Shown here piece by piece: positions 61,428 through 64,000 of a stretch of DNA of 64,000 nucleotides (within the stretch, counting starts at the first letter, position 1; the number at the start of each line of letters is the position of its first letter). The stretch is from positions 4,522,001 through 4,586,000 of the forward strand of contig AP019701.1 of assembly GCA_006738865.1 (NCBI GenBank), given 5' to 3'. The notes beneath the pieces are model-generated. The model ran no database searches. It was not told the DNA's origin and saw only the letters and a list, made by a program, of their open reading frames with translations. This stretch comes from Allostella sp. ATCC 35155. GTDB taxonomy: Bacteria > Pseudomonadota > Alphaproteobacteria > ATCC43930 > Allostellaceae. The position numbers and the translations under genes are program-made.

Positions 61428-62374
61428 CCGGGATCGTCTCCGCCGACGCGGAAGCGCCCGCCGACGGGCAATTGCACGAGGCGAGGCGCGCCTGGGCCGT
61501 CTGGCTGGAGGGCGAACGGCGGCTCTCGCCACACACCCTGGCGGCCTACCGCGACGATCTCGCCGGCTTCCTCGGATTTCTCGGCGAGCATCTCGGCGGC
61601 CCGCCGTCGCTGGGCGATCTGACGAGCCTCCGCCCGGCCGACTTCCGGGCCTGGCTCGCGCGCCGGGCGCGCGACGGCTATGCCCGCAGCTCGACCGCCC
61701 GTGCCCTTTCGGTGGTGCGCAACTTCGTCCGCTTCCTCGACCGGCGCGGCTATGGCCACACCCCGGCGCTGACCGCCGTGCGCTCGCCCAGGCTGCCCCA
61801 CGCGATTCCGAAGGCGCTGACGCCGGGCGCCGCGGCCGCCGTGCTCGAGGAAACGGGGAATGCCGACGAGCCCTGGATCGCCGCGCGCGACTTGGCGCTC
61901 CTGTCGTTGCTCTACGGCGCAGGCCTGCGCATCGGCGAGGCGCTGGGCCTGCCGCGGTCGGCCGCCCCGCTCGGCGAGGCGCTGGCCGTGCTCGGCAAGG
62001 GCCGCAAGGAGCGGCGGGTGCCGGTCCTGCCGGCCGTGCGCGAGGCGGTCACCGACTATCTCGGTCTCAGCCCCTGGGGCGGGACGCCGGACGGCCCGCT
62101 CTTTCGCGGCGCGCGCGGCGGTGCGCTGCAGCCGGCAGTGGCACAGCGCCGGATGCGGGATCTGCGCCGCCGGCTGGGCCTGCCCGAGACCGCGACGCCG
62201 CACGCGCTGCGGCACAGCTTCGCCACCCACCTGCTGGCGGCGGGCGGCGACCTGCGCGCCATCCAGGAGCTGCTCGGCCATGCCTCCCTGTCGACGACGC
62301 AGCGCTATACCGCGGTCGACACGGCGCAGCTGATCGAGACCTACAACCGCGCACACCCGCGCGCCCGCACCTGA
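61424..62374 (+). CDS. xerC: Site-specific tyrosine recombinase XerC
   Basis: 316 residues from GTG 61424, coupled to DUF484. With XerD it resolves chromosome dimers at dif. The N-terminal SAM-like domain (LEGERRLSPHTLAAYRDDLAGFLGFL) precedes the catalytic domain with Arg (YGAGLRIGEALGL), Lys (GKGRKERRVPVLP), HALRHSFATHLLAAGGDLRAIQELLGHASLSTTQRYT giving His, Arg, His and the nucleophile Tyr. All catalytic residues are intact. The arrangement beside DUF484 marks it as chromosomal XerC rather than a phage integrase. Confidence 0.95.
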   Translation: MTGIVSADAEAPADGQLHEARRAWAVWLEGERRLSPHTLAAYRDDLAGFLGFLGEHLGGPPSLGDLTSLRPADFRAWLARRARDGYARSSTARALSVVRNFVRFLDRRGYGHTPALTAVRSPRLPHAIPKALTPGAAAAVLEETGNADEPWIAARDLALLSLLYGAGLRIGEALGLPRSAAPLGEALAVLGKGRKERRVPVLPAVREAVTDYLGLSPWGGTPDGPLFRGARGGALQPAVAQRRMRDLRRRLGLPETATPHALRHSFATHLLAAGGDLRAIQELLGHASLSTTQRYTAVDTAQLIETYNRAHPRART

Positions 62375-62499
62375 CCCGGGAACCGGACCCGCCTTCGTCC
62401 TCGCCTTCCTGCCTCAGACCGTCGATCCCGCGCGGCTGGGACGCGGCGATGCCGTTCGTCGTCCTCGGGCCGACGCTCGCGGTCCGCAGGCGACGTCGG

Positions 62500-63282
62500 T
62501 CAGGCCACGAGGCCCTTCACGACGAGGACGCCGCCGCCGATCAGGATCGCGGCCTCCAGGATCCGGGTGTGCAGCGTCGCCGAGAAGCGACGCACCAGCC
62601 AGCGGGCGATGAAGGCGCCCGGTGTCGTGACGGCGCCGATCATGAGGGCCATCGCCCAGTTCGCCGGCGACATCGAGCCGGCCGCCTGGAAGACGCCGGT
62701 CTTCACGACCGACGTCACCAGCGTCACCGCGCAGTCGGTGGCCAGGACCGCGGGCCCGCCGAGGCCGGCCGCCATGAGGATCGACAGCAGCAGGATGCCC
62801 GAGCCCGCCGTCGAGCCGACGAGCACGCCGTATCCCGCGCCCGCCACCGCCATGCCGGGTTCCGACAGGCGCAGTTGCACCCGCCGGGCCCAGCGCCGGG
62901 CGGGCACCATGACGATGAGGAAAAGGCCGATCAGCACGCCCGCGCCGGGTCCGGTGAGCAGGGAATAGCCCCAGGCGCCGAGGATGCAGCCGGGGACGGC
63001 CGCCGCCGCGACGATCAGGAACGCCCGGCGGTCGAGATGCTCCCGGAAGACCCAGAACCGGCTGGCATTGGTCAAGAAGGCCGAGGCACCGATCACCGGG
63101 ACGGTCGATTCGGCGCCGATCGTCGGCACCAGGACCAGCGGCAGCAGCAGGCCCGGGCCGTACCCAGCCAGACCGCCGATGACCGAGGCCGTCAGCGCGA
63201 CGGCCAGGACCAGGAGATACTCTGGAAGCGAGACGTCCCCGAAGAGGAGGCGTGCGAGGTCACCGGCCGCAGCATCCTCCAT
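62500..63282 (-). CDS. TauE/SafE family sulfite/sulfonate exporter-like permease
   Basis: 260 residues with about eight hydrophobic segments. The family's paired repeats are visible: VIGGLAGYGPGLLLPLVLVPTIG in the first half and AGYGVLVGSTAGSGILLLSIL with VTSVVKTGVFQAAG in the second. These permeases export sulfite, sulfoacetate or other organic anions; substrate unknown. It is transcribed in the same direction as, and 18 bases after, the lpdA gene, and may be cotranscribed with it. Confidence 0.9.
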   Translation of the reverse strand: MEDAAAGDLARLLFGDVSLPEYLLVLAVALTASVIGGLAGYGPGLLLPLVLVPTIGAESTVPVIGASAFLTNASRFWVFREHLDRRAFLIVAAAAVPGCILGAWGYSLLTGPGAGVLIGLFLIVMVPARRWARRVQLRLSEPGMAVAGAGYGVLVGSTAGSGILLLSILMAAGLGGPAVLATDCAVTLVTSVVKTGVFQAAGSMSPANWAMALMIGAVTTPGAFIARWLVRRFSATLHTRILEAAILIGGGVLVVKGLVA

Positions 63283-63300
63283 CGGCCGGCGATCCCGGGA

Positions 63301-64000
63301 TCAGATGTGCAGCGCGCGTCCGTCGACCGCCAGCGCGGCTTCCTTGACCGCCTCGTTCAGCGTCGGATGGGCGTGGCAGGTGCGGGCGATGTCCTCGGCC
63401 GAGGCGCCGTACTCGATCGCCAGCACGCACTCGGCGATGAGGGTGCCGGCATCCGGGCCGATGATGTGGACGCCCAGCACCTTCTCGGTGCGCGCATCGG
63501 CCAGGATCTTCACGAAGCCGTCGGTCTCGCCGACGCAGCGGGCGCGGCCGTTGGCCGTGAAGGGGAACTTGCCGACCTTGTAGGCGACGCCCTCCGTCTT
63601 CAGCTCCTCCTCGGAGCGGCCGACGGTGGCAACCTCCGGCCATGTGTAGACCACGCCCGGAATGGCGTTGTAGTCGATATGGCCTGACTGCCCGGCGATG
63701 ATCTCGGCCGCGACGACGCCCTCGTCCTCGGCCTTGTGGGCCAGCATCGGGCCGCGGACGACGTCGCCGATGGCGTAGATGCCGGGGACGGGCGTCTGGA
63801 AATGCTCGTCGATCGGCACCCGGCCGCGGTCGAGCGTGATGCCGACCCCCTCCAGGCCGAGACCGGCCGTGTAGGGCCGGCGGCCGATCGCGACCAGCAC
63901 GACGTCGCATTCCAGCGTCTCGGCCGTGCCGCCGGCAGCCGGCTCGAGCGTCAGCGAGACGCCCGCGTCCGACGCTGCCGCCGCCGTCACCTTGGTGCCG
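63301..64000 (-). CDS. lpdA: Dihydrolipoyl dehydrogenase, C-terminal part (runs off the right edge)
   Basis: About 233 residues of the C-terminal half. Visible: [24 protein letters not shown]-binding [24 protein letters not shown], interface segment [19 protein letters not shown], and the active-site [15 protein letters not shown] with the His-Glu pair that activates the redox disulfide. It is the E3 component of pyruvate and 2-oxoglutarate dehydrogenase complexes. The redox Cys pair lies outside the window. Which complex it serves is not visible here. Confidence 0.96.
   Translation of the reverse strand, partial: GTKVTAAAASDAGVSLTLEPAAGGTAETLECDVVLVAIGRRPYTAGLGLEGVGITLDRGRVPIDEHFQTPVPGIYAIGDVVRGPMLAHKAEDEGVVAAEIIAGQSGHIDYNAIPGVVYTWPEVATVGRSEEELKTEGVAYKVGKFPFTANGRARCVGETDGFVKILADARTEKVLGVHIIGPDAGTLIAECVLAIEYGASAEDIARTCHAHPTLNEAVKEAALAVDGRALHI

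Noticed and set aside
61424-62374. Tyrosine recombinase as an integrase of the island
   Set aside because: It is 34 kb from the island, coupled to DUF484, has normal composition and all XerC features.
62375-62499. Short gap between xerC and the permease gene
   Set aside because: No hairpin, promoter or small gene that I can support.

Overview
The window is GC-rich DNA (visibly about 70% G+C, with a strong third-position G/C bias) that reads as an alphaproteobacterium, probably of the Rhodospirillales in the broad sense. Support: an ALA synthase (C4 pathway) hemA, split atpHAGDC, a caa3-type oxidase with fused subunits, and a housekeeping run hldD-lgt-midA-pgeF-lipoprotein-prs-rplY-pth-ychF. 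The taxonomic call is inference from gene content; no rRNA is present.

Layout. 1-8.4 kb: the end of a GMC oxidoreductase, a fused epimerase/SPW/VKOR membrane protein, then a cytochrome oxidase cluster (CtaG-like assembly factor, CopD-like protein, DUF2231 protein on the other strand, heme-c-bearing subunit II, fused subunit I+III, small membrane protein). 8.4-20.9 kb: DUF3833 lipoprotein, aldo/keto reductase, UvrD-type helicase, DadA-type oxidoreductase, a Gln/Asn/Pro-rich small protein, a 3-hydroxyisobutyrate dehydrogenase-like enzyme, an overlapping operon of sulfotransferase, heme oxygenase and ALA synthase, a GST, a large perfect palindromic element, an MlrC-type M81 peptidase and a secreted hypothetical protein. 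20.9-28.6 kb: tRNA-Arg(CCG) followed by a compositionally different, island-like stretch: DUF305 protein, Tat-exported beta-propeller, two alpha/beta hydrolases, a GMC oxidoreductase, an OhrR/MarR-type regulator and two dead insertion sequences. 28.8-41.8 kb: RTX calcium-binding protein, YbaK deacylase, TetR/MFS pair, LysE exporter, lipase-like hydrolase, GlxA-type regulator, GFA protein, threonine synthase-like enzyme, a TetR/oxidoreductase pair and an RraA-like protein. 41.9-50.1 kb: the conserved housekeeping run. 50.1-51.6 kb: an AT-rich orphan gene and a ferritin-like protein. 51.7-56.6 kb: ATP synthase F1 operon atpHAGDC. 56.8-64 kb: a Cys-rich SUEL-lectin-like lipoprotein, priA, fructose-6-phosphate aldolase/transaldolase, DUF484, xerC, a TauE/SafE permease and the 3' part of lpdA.

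How genes work together. The oxidase cluster is built from start/stop overlaps, so its subunits are probably made in fixed ratio with their assembly factors. The heme module pairs synthesis of the first heme precursor with heme breakdown under translational coupling, together with a sulfotransferase. In the island, a divergent hydrolase/MarR pair seems to have been separated by a later insertion sequence; a long operator-like palindrome remains beside the hydrolase start. The prs gene has a good promoter and then a terminator-like hairpin in its leader, suggesting attenuation.

The most unusual items are the tandem SUEL-type lectin-like lipoprotein (56834-57592), the sulfotransferase-heme oxygenase-ALAS operon, the epimerase/SPW/VKOR fusion beside the oxidase genes, the prs leader, and the AT-rich orphan gene whose ribosome binding site lies in one of two mutually exclusive hairpins. 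No CRISPR array, rRNA or replication origin was seen.
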